From Pseudomonadota bacterium (GTDB taxonomy: Bacteria > Myxococcota_A > UBA796 > GCA-2862545), in the NCBI GenBank assembly GCA_947505245.1, contig CANNIZ010000020.1:18717-82716 (forward strand): a DNA stretch of 64,000 bases, in the 5' to 3' direction. The notes under the pieces are model-generated. The model ran no database searches, had not been told where the DNA came from, and saw only the letters and a list, made by a program, of their open reading frames with translations. The translations under genes were made by a program, and so were the position numbers. Positions 11,272 through 17,982 of the stretch are shown here, piece after piece. The stretch's first letter is position 1; the number at the start of each line of letters is the position of its first letter.

Positions 11272-12089
11272 GGGTCGCGCTGGTCACCGGCTCGACCGAC
11301 GGCATCGGCAAGGCCACCGCCGAGCTGCTCGGGCGTCGAGGGTGGCACGTGGTCGTCGTGGGGCGCAGCCGCGACCGCTGCGAGGCCGTCGTTGCGGGCA
11401 TCGTCCGTGAGGGTGGCTCCGCCGAGGCCCGGGTGGCCGACCTCGCCCGCATGGCCGACGTGCGGAGGCTTGCGGACGAGGTCCTCGCCGCGCACGCCAG
11501 GCTGGATGCGCTGGTCCTGAACGCCAACGCGATCACGCAGGAGCGTCGCGTCACCGACGAAGGTTTTGAGGCCAACCTGGCCGTCGGCTTCCTCGGGCGC
11601 ACCTTGCTCCAGTGGGCCTTGGAGGCGCGACTTGCGGCCACCCCTCGCGCTCAGGTGCTCACCGTCGTCGGTCTGGACCACGAGCGCCTCGACCTCGCAA
11701 ATCCACAACTCGCCACGGGCTATTCGGCTTGGCACGCGCTCAAGCGCTGGCAGTGGGCGGTGCAGGTGCTCGCTCGCGAGGCCAACCGCCGCGGCACGAC
11801 GCCCACCAACGTGTTCATGCCCGGGCTGGTGAAGACGAAGATCCTCGCCGACGAGCCCCAGCCAATGCGCGTGCTGGTCCAGTTGGCCACTCTGGTCATC
11901 GGCATTCCCGTCGAGCGTTCGGCCGAGGAGGTGGTGGGTGTGCTCGACCGCGTGCGCGCCGAGGGCCTGCGGGACAGCTACTTCGCCCGGAGCGCCGTCA
12001 AGCCGCCCCGCCAGCTGAAGACCAGCGCCGCGGACGGGCCCGCGCTGTGGACCTGGGCAGAGGAGACGCTGCGACCCTGGTCGCGCTGA
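11268..12089 (+). CDS. Short-chain dehydrogenase/reductase with altered active site
   Basis: The 273-residue protein has a clear SDR Rossmann start (VALVTGSTDGIGKATAELLGRRGWHVVVVGRS) and the LNANA block equivalent to NNAG, and its order resembles retinol-dehydrogenase-like SDRs. The usual catalytic Ser strand reads VVGLDHERLD. The YxxxK motif appears replaced: the Lys aligns with ALK in YSAWHALKRW, leaving Trp where the catalytic Tyr should be. It may therefore be a binding protein or use a non-standard mechanism. The alignment was done by eye. The start GTG overlaps the preceding 16-codon frame. Confidence 0.8.
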   Translation: MRVALVTGSTDGIGKATAELLGRRGWHVVVVGRSRDRCEAVVAGIVREGGSAEARVADLARMADVRRLADEVLAAHARLDALVLNANAITQERRVTDEGFEANLAVGFLGRTLLQWALEARLAATPRAQVLTVVGLDHERLDLANPQLATGYSAWHALKRWQWAVQVLAREANRRGTTPTNVFMPGLVKTKILADEPQPMRVLVQLATLVIGIPVERSAEEVVGVLDRVRAEGLRDSYFARSAVKPPRQLKTSAADGPALWTWAEETLRPWSR

Positions 12090-12609
12090 ACGCGAAAACG
12101 CCCGCCGCAACGGAAGTCCACGACGGGCTTTAGAGCTGGGTATCTGCTCTTCGACGCTGCGCTAACGCTCGACCGGCGGACCGCCTCGCCGGGTGACACC
12201 GAGCCACAGGGCGACGAAACTCGGAGCCGGGGCTGAGCCAGCTGCCGTGCCTGGGATGGCAAGCCGGCGCCGCCGTCAAAACGCAAACGGAGTCCACCTG
12301 AAGGGCCGGATAGGACTCCGATGCAAGGGACTCGACAATTCGCTGAAGCAGGCCGATCACCTGTTCTCGCTCGGCCGCGTCGAGCCCAGGCTGGGTTTGT
12401 GCCTATCGAACCTGCTGGGTCACGGGGGAATAGATTGGGACGAGCAGAAAGCGGCGAATTTCCTAACGATCTTGAGCTCGCGTTCGACAAGGAGTGAGCC
12501 GGGCGCGCCGACACGTCCACGGACCGCGCGGGTTCGTGGGTCTTGCCGAGCGCGTCGACGGGCCCGAGCCCCAGAGGTCGCAGCGTCTGAATACCGCTCG
12601 AACGCGGGG
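12090..12609. other. 520-bp non-coding stretch with decayed sequence
   Basis: No convincing gene is seen. A weak GCCCG/CGGGC hairpin followed by TTTA (12100-12131) may end the SDR transcript. Around 12391-12470 lies a segment clearly related to 14747-14827 (shared GCCTAT-GAAC, CTGGGTC, GGGACGAGCAGAA). In the other copy it encodes a C-terminal-looking tail, but here it is interrupted by a stop and a frameshift. This looks like remnant DNA from an old duplication or insertion. Confidence 0.45.
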
Positions 12610-13113
12610 TTACGTATACGCGTACGGTCCATCGTTGTAGGCGATCTTCCGGACGTTCTCGAGGACCTGACCCATGTACATCCGCCATAAGGTGCGGGTG
12701 AACACCCACCGCGCCGGCGCGAGCCACGGCGAGGCCGAGTGGAGCGTGTAGGTGTACACGACCTCGACCTCGCCGGGGGCGAGTTCGCGGACCTCCCACT
12801 CGCCGACGAACCGCGTGAACCCGAGCATCCAGCGCTGGAAATCCGAGACCTCGATCGCCCAGCGCGCGTTCTCGACGCGCTCGAGCACCCGGTCCATCGA
12901 CGCGTAGCCGCCGCCGAAGCCGAACGTCGGAGCCATGAACACCTTCTTGCTGCTCCCGACCGCCGCCCACCCGGTGTCCTCGGTGCAGTGGGTGACGCGC
13001 GGCATCGGGCCGAAGCCGGTGTGCACGTGGGTCAGGTCGCCGAGCATCGGCGCGCGGAACGCCCGCTCGAGCGAGCAACGGTAGATCGTGGTGCGTCGGA
13101 CCTGGTTCACCAT
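12610..13113 (-). CDS. SRPBCC-fold (START-like) protein
   Basis: The 167-residue product starts MVNQVRRTTIYRCSLERAFRAPMLGDL, the usual opening of SRPBCC proteins in which a first strand is followed by a short helical pair. Later come WAIEVSDFQRWMLGFTRFVGEWEVRELAPGEVEVVYTYTLH and the long C-terminal helix WLAPARWVFTRTLWRMYMGQVLENVRKIA. The family forms a deep hydrophobic ligand cavity; no ligand can be deduced. It is divergent from the TetR regulator at 13253, its probable repressor. Confidence 0.8.
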   Translation of the reverse strand: MVNQVRRTTIYRCSLERAFRAPMLGDLTHVHTGFGPMPRVTHCTEDTGWAAVGSSKKVFMAPTFGFGGGYASMDRVLERVENARWAIEVSDFQRWMLGFTRFVGEWEVRELAPGEVEVVYTYTLHSASPWLAPARWVFTRTLWRMYMGQVLENVRKIAYNDGPYAYT

Positions 13114-13252
13114 GGTGCCTCCTGTGGCCCCCCTTCATCCCACGGCGTGAGCACCCCGGCGAGTCGCGTTGCGGGCCAGGAATCGTGGCTGTTGTACCTC
13201 GCGAACCCACGCCTGGGACCGCGCGCACTCACATTCACGTTAGTTGCGTCGC

Positions 13253-13861
13253 ATGCCTCCCCGCACCCGCCGTCCAAGCCAGCCGCGAGCGAAACAAACC
13301 GTCGAAGACCTCGTTGAGGCCACCGGGCAGGTGTTCGGCGCGCACGGCTACGAGCGCACGACCACCGCCCACATCGCCGCGCGGGCCGGGGTCAGCATCG
13401 GCTCGCTGTACCAGTACTTCCCCGACAAGCAGGCGCTGATCACGGCGTTCGTCGCTCGGAGGCTCCGGGAGGACGTGGAACTCGTCGCGCAGGTACGCGC
13501 GCGCACGCAGGGACTGCCGTCGCTCGACGCCACGCGGGTGGCGATCGAGGAGATCGTGCTCACGTTCCGCCGGGATCGCGCGATGTACCAGGGCGTCGCG
13601 GATATCCTGCCGCTCCTCGAACAGACCCCCGAGGTCCGCCAGGGCCTCGCGCACGCCCACGCGGCGGCGGTGGCGATCCTGCTGACGCAACCGGAGCTCC
13701 TCCGCGGGCGCGACCCCGAGCTCGTCGCGCTGGTGACGCTACACGCCATACGCGGGTCGTTGTTTCGGATCCTCGAGGTATCGCCCGAAAAGCTCGATGA
13801 TCCCGCGCTGCCGTCCCTGCTGCTCGGCCTCGTGGTCGGCGTGCTGGCCGCCCCGGGGTAA
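13253..13861 (+). CDS. TetR family transcriptional regulator
   Basis: The 202-residue product has the standard TetR DNA-binding domain: AKQTVEDLVEATGQVFGAHGYERTTTAHIAARAGVSIGSLYQYFPDKQALITAFV. The C-terminal half is all-alpha and resembles AefR/YbiH-like C domains only loosely. The first ATG with sensible sequence is at 13253 (MPPRTRRPSQPRAKQ). It is divergent from the SRPBCC gene, with a 139-bp gap; I could not pick out a clear operator there. The product probably regulates that neighbour and itself. Confidence 0.9.
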   Translation: MPPRTRRPSQPRAKQTVEDLVEATGQVFGAHGYERTTTAHIAARAGVSIGSLYQYFPDKQALITAFVARRLREDVELVAQVRARTQGLPSLDATRVAIEEIVLTFRRDRAMYQGVADILPLLEQTPEVRQGLAHAHAAAVAILLTQPELLRGRDPELVALVTLHAIRGSLFRILEVSPEKLDDPALPSLLLGLVVGVLAAPG

Positions 13862-14063
13862 CCTCGCGGCGATCCCACCCCGCTCCGCCTTCGGAGGCCC
13901 GATCCGGAAGCGCGCTCCACGCGCCTGCATCTGCGTAGACGGGCGCCGGCGTCGGCGTCTCGTCGACAAACGCGACCCCCGGCGTCAGAGCGAATAGGAC
14001 GAGCGCGCCGATCTTGCTCCAGGCGAGAACACACGCTCCGGCGATGAGCGCGAGCAGGGCCAC
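13850..14063 (-). pseudogene. N-terminal fragment of a DUF3089-like protein
   Basis: From a GTG at 14063 the minus strand reads a membrane-signal segment (MALLALIAGACVLAWSKIGALVLFALTPG). This is followed by PTPAPVYADAGAWSALPDR and WDRREVTPG, which resemble the start of DUF3089 proteins (a hydrophobic helix, then DYADxxAWAALP). Similarity stops near 13850, where the frame enters the 3' end of the tetR gene antisense and becomes Arg-rich noise. I read it as a truncated remnant in the 250-bp gap between tetR and the addiction module. Confidence 0.4.
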
Positions 14064-14112
14064 GGAAAGCTCGCCTCTGGCGTCACACCCGCGACGCGAC
14101 TACGATGCTTCC

Positions 14113-14349
14113 ATGGGTCGCACCCTCCGCAAGCTCCACGATGACGCCCTTGCGCTCCCCGAGCAGGATCGGCTTGCGCTGGCCACCGAGCTGATCGACA
14201 GCGTCGAGGGTTCGGAAGATACGACCTGGAGCGCAGAGTGGTCAGCGGAGCTTGACCGCAGGGTCAACGAGGCCGATCGGACGGGCGACCGCGGCAGACC
14301 TTGGGACCAGGTGCGCGCGGAGCTGCTCGAGCGTCTCTCGCGCCGATGA
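14113..14349 (+). CDS. Addiction module antitoxin (TIGR02574-like)
   Basis: The 78-residue product MGRTLRKLHDDALALPEQDRLALATELIDSVEG followed by WSAEWSAELDRRVNE has the pattern of the putative addiction-module component family: a helix ending in LPxxDRLALAxxLIxSVxG, then DxxWxxEWxxELxRRxxE. These small proteins pair with RelE/ParE-type toxins. The toxin gene starts in its stop codon (ATGA), so the pair is translationally coupled. A degenerate copy lies at 17476-17757. A TACGAT hexamer just upstream could serve as -10. Confidence 0.88.
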   Translation: MGRTLRKLHDDALALPEQDRLALATELIDSVEGSEDTTWSAEWSAELDRRVNEADRTGDRGRPWDQVRAELLERLSRR

Positions 14350-14651
14350 GCGTGCCCAACCTCCTGCCCGCTGCCCAGCGGGAGCTCTCGGAGGCCATCG
14401 ACTGGTACGAGGCGCGCCGCCCCGGTCTGGGCGTCGAGTTCCTCGGGGCTATGGATCTGGCGCTTCACGCAATCGCAGATGCGCCCGATCAGTACCCGGC
14501 GTGGACGTCGAACCCCCGCTTCCGTCGCTTCGTGCTCGATCGCTTCCCGTACGTCGTGTTCTTCCATGCGCCGGCCACCGGACCCGAGGTGGTCGCGATC
14601 GGTCATGCGAAGAGGCGCCCGGGCTACTGGCTCCGTCGGATCGGGCCGTGA
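14346..14651 (+). CDS. RelE/ParE family toxin
   Basis: The 101-residue product shows the ParE/RelE fold signature: LPAAQRELSEAIDWYEARRPGLGVEFLGAMDLALHAIADAPDQYPAW, then RRFVLDRFPYVVFFHAPATGPEVVAIGHAKRRPGYWLRR. The C-terminal AIGHAKRRPGYWLRR strand and tail match the usual catalytic or binding end of ParE toxins (HxxRRPxYW). ParE toxins poison gyrase and RelE toxins cleave mRNA in the ribosome; which applies is not decidable by eye. It overlaps the antitoxin by 4 nt and is intact, unlike the copy at 17632. Confidence 0.88.
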   Translation: MSVPNLLPAAQRELSEAIDWYEARRPGLGVEFLGAMDLALHAIADAPDQYPAWTSNPRFRRFVLDRFPYVVFFHAPATGPEVVAIGHAKRRPGYWLRRIGP

Positions 14652-14696
14652 ACCACGGTTCTGGGCATATAGTCTGGCCTCGCGTCATTCGGACGC

Positions 14697-14748
14697 AAAA
14701 AAACCCGCCGAACCTTGCGATTCAGCGGGCCTTTGAAGATGGTCGGGC
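14697..14748 (-). repeat. Second copy of tRNA-Pro 3' end plus terminator
   Basis: The 52 bp match 17799-17849 almost perfectly. They hold an A-run, the CCCGC/GCGGG hairpin and, in minus-strand order, the last bases of tRNA-Pro (CCCGACCA). Here no tRNA body follows: sequence diverges exactly after the tRNA 3' bases. This is the form expected of a tRNA-associated attachment site or of a duplication breakpoint. Confidence 0.75.
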
Positions 14749-14850
14749 TGGGTAAATGCCTATAGAACTTTCTGGGTCGACCCTGGGGCGGACTGGGACG
14801 AGCAGAAGGTGTGGGAGTTCCTGCAGCATCAGGGATGACGCTTCGGTACG
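14749..14850 (+). other. Remnant coding tail shared with 12391-12470
   Basis: Frame 14761-14838 reads YRTFWVDPGADWDEQKVWEF and ends in a stop a few codons later. The paired segment near 12404 starts YRTCWV but is broken. No start codon or upstream protein context exists for either, so both look like the tail of a lost gene. The family is not recognised. Confidence 0.35.
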
Positions 14851-14889
14851 TTGTGGTCGCATCGTGGCCCGAGTATGATAAAGTCATAC
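14851..14889 (+). promoter_or_regulatory. Promoter and palindromic operator of parD-like gene
   Basis: TTGTGG (14851-14856) and TATGAT (14874-14879) are 17 bp apart, a good sigma70-type promoter. The -10 lies inside the inverted repeat GTATGA-N5-TCATAC (14873-14889). Ribbon-helix-helix antitoxins typically autorepress through such dyads. The gene starts 15 nt downstream. Confidence 0.6.
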
Positions 14890-14903
14890 CGCAGGAGAAC
14901 GCC

Positions 14904-15185
14904 ATGGGCCACGCCGAGAAGCGCACCTTCAGCCTGCCCGCCGAGCACATGACCTTCATTGACGAGCAGGTCGCGTCGGGCAGCTACGCTTCCGCGAGCG
15001 AGGTCGTTCGCGCCGGGCTGCGCGCGCTGCAGGAGCGCGACGCGGCCGTCGATCGCTGGCTGCGCGAAGAGGTCGCCCCGGTCTATGACGCCATGCAGGC
15101 GGATCCCACGCGCGCTCGGAGCATGGAGGACGTGTTCGGAGCGATCCGTGCCCGGCACGCTCGAGCGCTCGCGGATCGCTCGTGA
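14904..15185 (+). CDS. ParD-like ribbon-helix-helix antitoxin
   Basis: The 93-residue product starts at an ATG with GGAG 8 nt upstream. KRTFSLPAEHMTFIDEQVASGSYASASEVVRAGLRALQERD is the classic ParD/CopG ribbon-helix-helix with the YxSASEVVRxGLR helix. The remainder (VDRWLREEVAPVYDAMQADPTRARSMEDVFGAIRARH) is the toxin-wrapping tail. It should repress its own promoter through the dyad at 14873-14889. Its partner toxin gene immediately downstream is cut short, so this may be an orphan antitoxin. Confidence 0.9.
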   Translation: MGHAEKRTFSLPAEHMTFIDEQVASGSYASASEVVRAGLRALQERDAAVDRWLREEVAPVYDAMQADPTRARSMEDVFGAIRARHARALADRS

Positions 15186-15275
15186 AGGAGCGACGGGTCG
15201 TAATTGCCCCCGAAGCTGCAGATGACCTGAACGAGCTCTATGACTGGGTTGCTGTGCAGGCGTCCTCCTCTCAAC
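15182..15275 (+). pseudogene. Truncated ParE toxin
   Basis: The GTG start overlaps the parD stop (GTGA). The product reads MKERRVVIAPEAADDLNELY then DWVAVQASSSQ, the first helical third of a ParE toxin. It then leaves the family abruptly at about 15275, where a metallo-beta-lactamase fragment in another frame begins. The strand/tail part that contacts gyrase is missing, so no active toxin is expected. Confidence 0.75.
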
Positions 15276-15593
15276 GAGTGGACGTTTGTGCCCGATCCGG
15301 ACGGACGGTTTGCGGGAGTTCTCGATGTGTTCGGAGACGGCTCGCTCTTTGCGCTCTACGTGCCGGGGCACACCGCCGGAAGCACGGCGCATCTGGCTCG
15401 CACGGTTGAGGGGCCAGTGCTCTTCACGGGCGATACCGCGAGCACCGTCTGGGGCTGGGAACATCTCGTTGAGCCTGGGACGTTCACGGCCGACCACGTG
15501 CAGGACGCCGACGCGATGGCCCGCCTCCACCGCCTGGTGGACGAGCATCCGACAATCGACCTGCGTCTCGGCCATCAGGCCCGGCCGCGCTGA
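15267..15593 (+). pseudogene. C-terminal fragment of metallo-beta-lactamase-fold hydrolase
   Basis: The frame from about 15267 reads PLNEWTFVPDPDGRFAGVLD, then ALYVPGHTAGSTAHL (the metal-ligand GHTxGS block), PVLFTGDTASTVWGWEHLVEPGTF (ligand Asp in TGD) and a final RLGHQ (late His). The N-terminal HxHxDH metal-binding motif is absent and no start or ribosome site exists, so only the second half survives. It is joined directly to the truncated parE, marking a deletion junction. Confidence 0.75.
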
Positions 15594-15683
15594 CCAGGGG
15601 CGAATGCTGACGCCTCAACGCTACCCGACCGCACCCGTCCCCGCGATGCTGGGATACGTGTTGCCGACGGGTCTGGAGGTGCA

Positions 15684-16289
15684 GTGCGACCGCACGAAAC
15701 CGTGATCCTGATGCTGGGTCTGGCAGTGCCCCCGGCGGCTGGTGCCGCGCCGCTGGACGTTTCCCGGTGGTCCGCTGCGGCGGGCTTTCAGAACTCCCGA
15801 CTGAGCCTGACACCCTGGGGAGAGGGGTTGCACCCCGGCGGGGCCATCGACGTCGGCTACGCGCTCGCCCGATCCCCTCGTTCGGTGGTGGGCGTCGAGG
15901 AGGTCACGCTCTCGTTGGACGTGTTCCCGATGTTGTACGTCGGACCTGCCCTGACCGCGACGACCCTCGTCCGGGCGACCGCGCACTTCGGGGTGCAGGC
16001 GGAAGCAGGCCTCGGCGTGGGGTACCACCACACCTTCTACCCGGGCCCGGTGTACGCGTTCGATGCTGCGGGGACGTGGCGCAAGGTTCCGAACCTCGGG
16101 TCGCCGAACCTGGTCGCGCCTATCGTGCGGCTCGGTGTCGGGTACGACCTGTCCGCGGTCACTCCGCTGCCGGTGACGGTGTTCGCGCGTTGGGAGGCGG
16201 GCCTGGAGCTGCCGTACCTGCTCGGCCTCGGGATTGCGCCACGCGCCGTAGGCGTCATCGGCCTGCGCCTGACCGGGAACACGCCATGA
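15684..16289 (+). CDS. Secreted or outer-membrane hypothetical protein
   Basis: A GTG start (15684; GTG 15702 also possible) gives MRPHETVILMLGLAVPPAAGA, a signal peptide, then about 180 residues of alternating hydrophobic/aromatic strands (EEVTLSLDVFPMLYVGP, VQAEAGLGVGYHHTF, VTVFARWEAGLELPYLLGLG) ending in VGVIGLRLTG. This suggests a small outer-membrane barrel. No family is recognised. The beta-lactamase-like gene starts in its stop codon, so the two are coupled. Confidence 0.65.
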   Translation: MRPHETVILMLGLAVPPAAGAAPLDVSRWSAAAGFQNSRLSLTPWGEGLHPGGAIDVGYALARSPRSVVGVEEVTLSLDVFPMLYVGPALTATTLVRATAHFGVQAEAGLGVGYHHTFYPGPVYAFDAAGTWRKVPNLGSPNLVAPIVRLGVGYDLSAVTPLPVTVFARWEAGLELPYLLGLGIAPRAVGVIGLRLTGNTP

Positions 16290-17425
16290 CGCGGTCGATC
16301 GCCCTGAGCTGCGTCCTCGCGGGCTGCACCGCGCCGACCCGCAACTACGACTGTACGCCCGCGATGCAGGTCCCGGGGGCCGAACACCCGCGGGCCCTGG
16401 AGTTCCAGGCCTTCCTGGACGACGCGATCGCCAGCGCTCCTTTGCCTGGGGTTTCGCTCGCCGTGCATGACGCGGACGGGGTGTGGACCGGGGCTGCCGG
16501 TTCAGCCGACCTCGGCACCGGCGATGCCCTGAAGAGCTGCAACATCGTGCCCATCGCCAGCGTGACCAAGACGATCACGGCGGTGAGCGTGGCGCAGCTC
16601 GTCCAGTCCGGTGGCCTCGGCTGGGGCGACCGCCTCGCGGACCGGCTACCGCCCGAGACCATCGCCGGGCTCCCGAACGCGGACAGCGTCACGATCGCTC
16701 AGCTCCTGAACCACACGAGCGGCATCCCGGACACGCTCGATGAAGCGATGCTCAACTGCTACACCTGTGAATGGACGACCGAGGACCTGCTGGACAGCGT
16801 ACGCGGGGCGGCTGCGCTTAACGCTGCGGGGGAGGGCTGGAACTATTCAGGGATGAACTACATCCTGCTGTCCATGGTCGTGCAGGCGGCGACCGGGCGG
16901 CAGCACTCGGAGGTCGTGGCGGACGATATCTTCTCGCCCCTCGGCATGGTCGACAGCTGGTACGGTCGGGCTCGTCCGTACCCCAAGGCGTCGCTCGTGC
17001 GCGGGTACACCCGCCTGCGCCCGGCAGGGCCGTGGGCCGAGTTCGACTTTCCTGTGGAGACCTGGCGGGATCCGGCGGAGGGGGGCGCGGTGTCGACCTC
17101 AGAGGATCTTCTGCGCCTCGACGACGACCTGTTCCGCGACCATGTCCTGGTTGCCGAGGACACCGTCGACACGATGCAGACCTGGGTCGACCTCGGCGGA
17201 GACTTTCACGGCGGCCGGTGGGACCGGTACGGCTACGGCCTGTTGAGCGGGGAGACGCCCGCCGGGCGCTCGATCGGGATGACTGGCTCGCTCCTGTCCA
17301 CCGGGAGCGACCTGTACTGGCTTCCCGACGTGCAGACCAGCTACGTGCTCGTCTACAACGGCAATGGCGACGATGCCGCGATCCAGACCATGAACGACGA
17401 GTTGGCGGCCATGCTGGCCCGGTGA
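16286..17425 (+). CDS. Class C beta-lactamase-like serine hydrolase lipoprotein
   Basis: The 379-residue product begins with a lipobox (SCVLAGC). It then has the serine beta-lactamase/penicillin-binding fold: LPGVSLAVHDADGVWTGAAGSAD, the nucleophile SxxK as SVTK in PIASVTKTITAVSVAQLVQ, LLNHTSGIPD, the second motif NYSGMNYILLSMVV (Tyr-x-Asn-like) and GYGLLSGE near the end. Such beta-lactamase-related proteins are often esterases or D-aminopeptidases rather than resistance enzymes. It should sit lipid-anchored in the envelope. It overlaps the barrel-like gene by 4 nt. Confidence 0.88.
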   Translation: MTRSIALSCVLAGCTAPTRNYDCTPAMQVPGAEHPRALEFQAFLDDAIASAPLPGVSLAVHDADGVWTGAAGSADLGTGDALKSCNIVPIASVTKTITAVSVAQLVQSGGLGWGDRLADRLPPETIAGLPNADSVTIAQLLNHTSGIPDTLDEAMLNCYTCEWTTEDLLDSVRGAAALNAAGEGWNYSGMNYILLSMVVQAATGRQHSEVVADDIFSPLGMVDSWYGRARPYPKASLVRGYTRLRPAGPWAEFDFPVETWRDPAEGGAVSTSEDLLRLDDDLFRDHVLVAEDTVDTMQTWVDLGGDFHGGRWDRYGYGLLSGETPAGRSIGMTGSLLSTGSDLYWLPDVQTSYVLVYNGNGDDAAIQTMNDELAAMLAR

Positions 17426-17446
17426 GCCTGGTCGCGTCACGGGCGT

Positions 17447-17757
17447 CGTGCCGGCGACGCGACTACGATCGCACCACGGGCCGCACGCTCCGCAAGCTCC
17501 ACGATGACGCGCTGGCGCTCCCCGAGCAGGATCGGCTGGCGCTGGCCGCGGAGTTGATCGACAGCGTCGAAGGACCGGAAGATCCGACGTGGACCGCGGC
17601 GTGGTCAGCTTGACCGCCGTCTCGCGCGCCGATGAGCGTTCCGAACCTCCTGCCCGCCGCGCAGAGGGAGCAAGTGCCGGACACGGGACCCGAGGTGGTC
17701 GCATCGGTCGTGTGAAGCGCCGCCCGGGCTACTGGCTCCGTCGGATCGGACGGTGAA
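17447..17757 (+). pseudogene. Degenerate second copy of the addiction module
   Basis: Sequence is closely similar to 14093-14700. The antitoxin copy has lost its start (ACG at 17476 where the intact copy has ATG) and stops early (TGA 17611-17613). The toxin copy keeps MSVPNLLPAAQRE (ATG 17632) but lost its middle by deletion, hits TGA at 17713, and resumes out of frame as RRPGYWLRRIG. Both halves are inactive. The same terminator follows in both copies. Confidence 0.85.
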
Positions 17758-17798
17758 CGCAGGTCTGGGCGTAGCGTCTGGCCCCGTGTCACTCGAAC

Positions 17799-17831
17799 AA
17801 AAAAACCCGCCGAACCTTGCGATTCAGCGGG
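17799..17831 (-). terminator. Intrinsic terminator of tRNA-Pro
   Basis: On the minus strand, CCCGC, an 16-nt intervening region with extra pairing (TGAA/TTCG side) and GCGGG are followed by seven Ts. It begins 10 nt after the tRNA CCA end. The near-identical copy at 14697-14730 has no tRNA. Confidence 0.85.
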
Positions 17832-17841
17832 CCTTTAAAGA

Positions 17842-17919
<78 letters not shown>

Positions 17920-17929
17920 AAGCGTGAGC

Positions 17930-17958
17930 CTCTTAGCCCTGAGGCCCCTGGGCGTCAA
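17930..17958 (-). promoter_or_regulatory. tRNA-Pro promoter
   Basis: On the minus strand, TTGACG (complement of 17953-17958) is followed after 17 bp by TAAGAG (complement of 17930-17935). This places transcription start a few bases before the tRNA 5' end. Confidence 0.65.
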
Positions 17959-17982
17959 CGAACTATCGCTCGCGGATGGCCG

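Noticed and set aside
12090..12170. Possible third tRNA-end/terminator copy
   Set aside because: The hairpin is weak and no tRNA bases can be aligned, unlike the copies at 14697 and 17799.
12193..12690. 165-codon plus frame in the gap before the SRPBCC gene
   Set aside because: It includes the decayed repeat tail and then Arg-rich noise; no start context or family.
14749..17446. Complete integrative element with an integrase between the tRNA-end repeats
   Set aside because: No integrase, recombinase or transposase motif is present in this interval.
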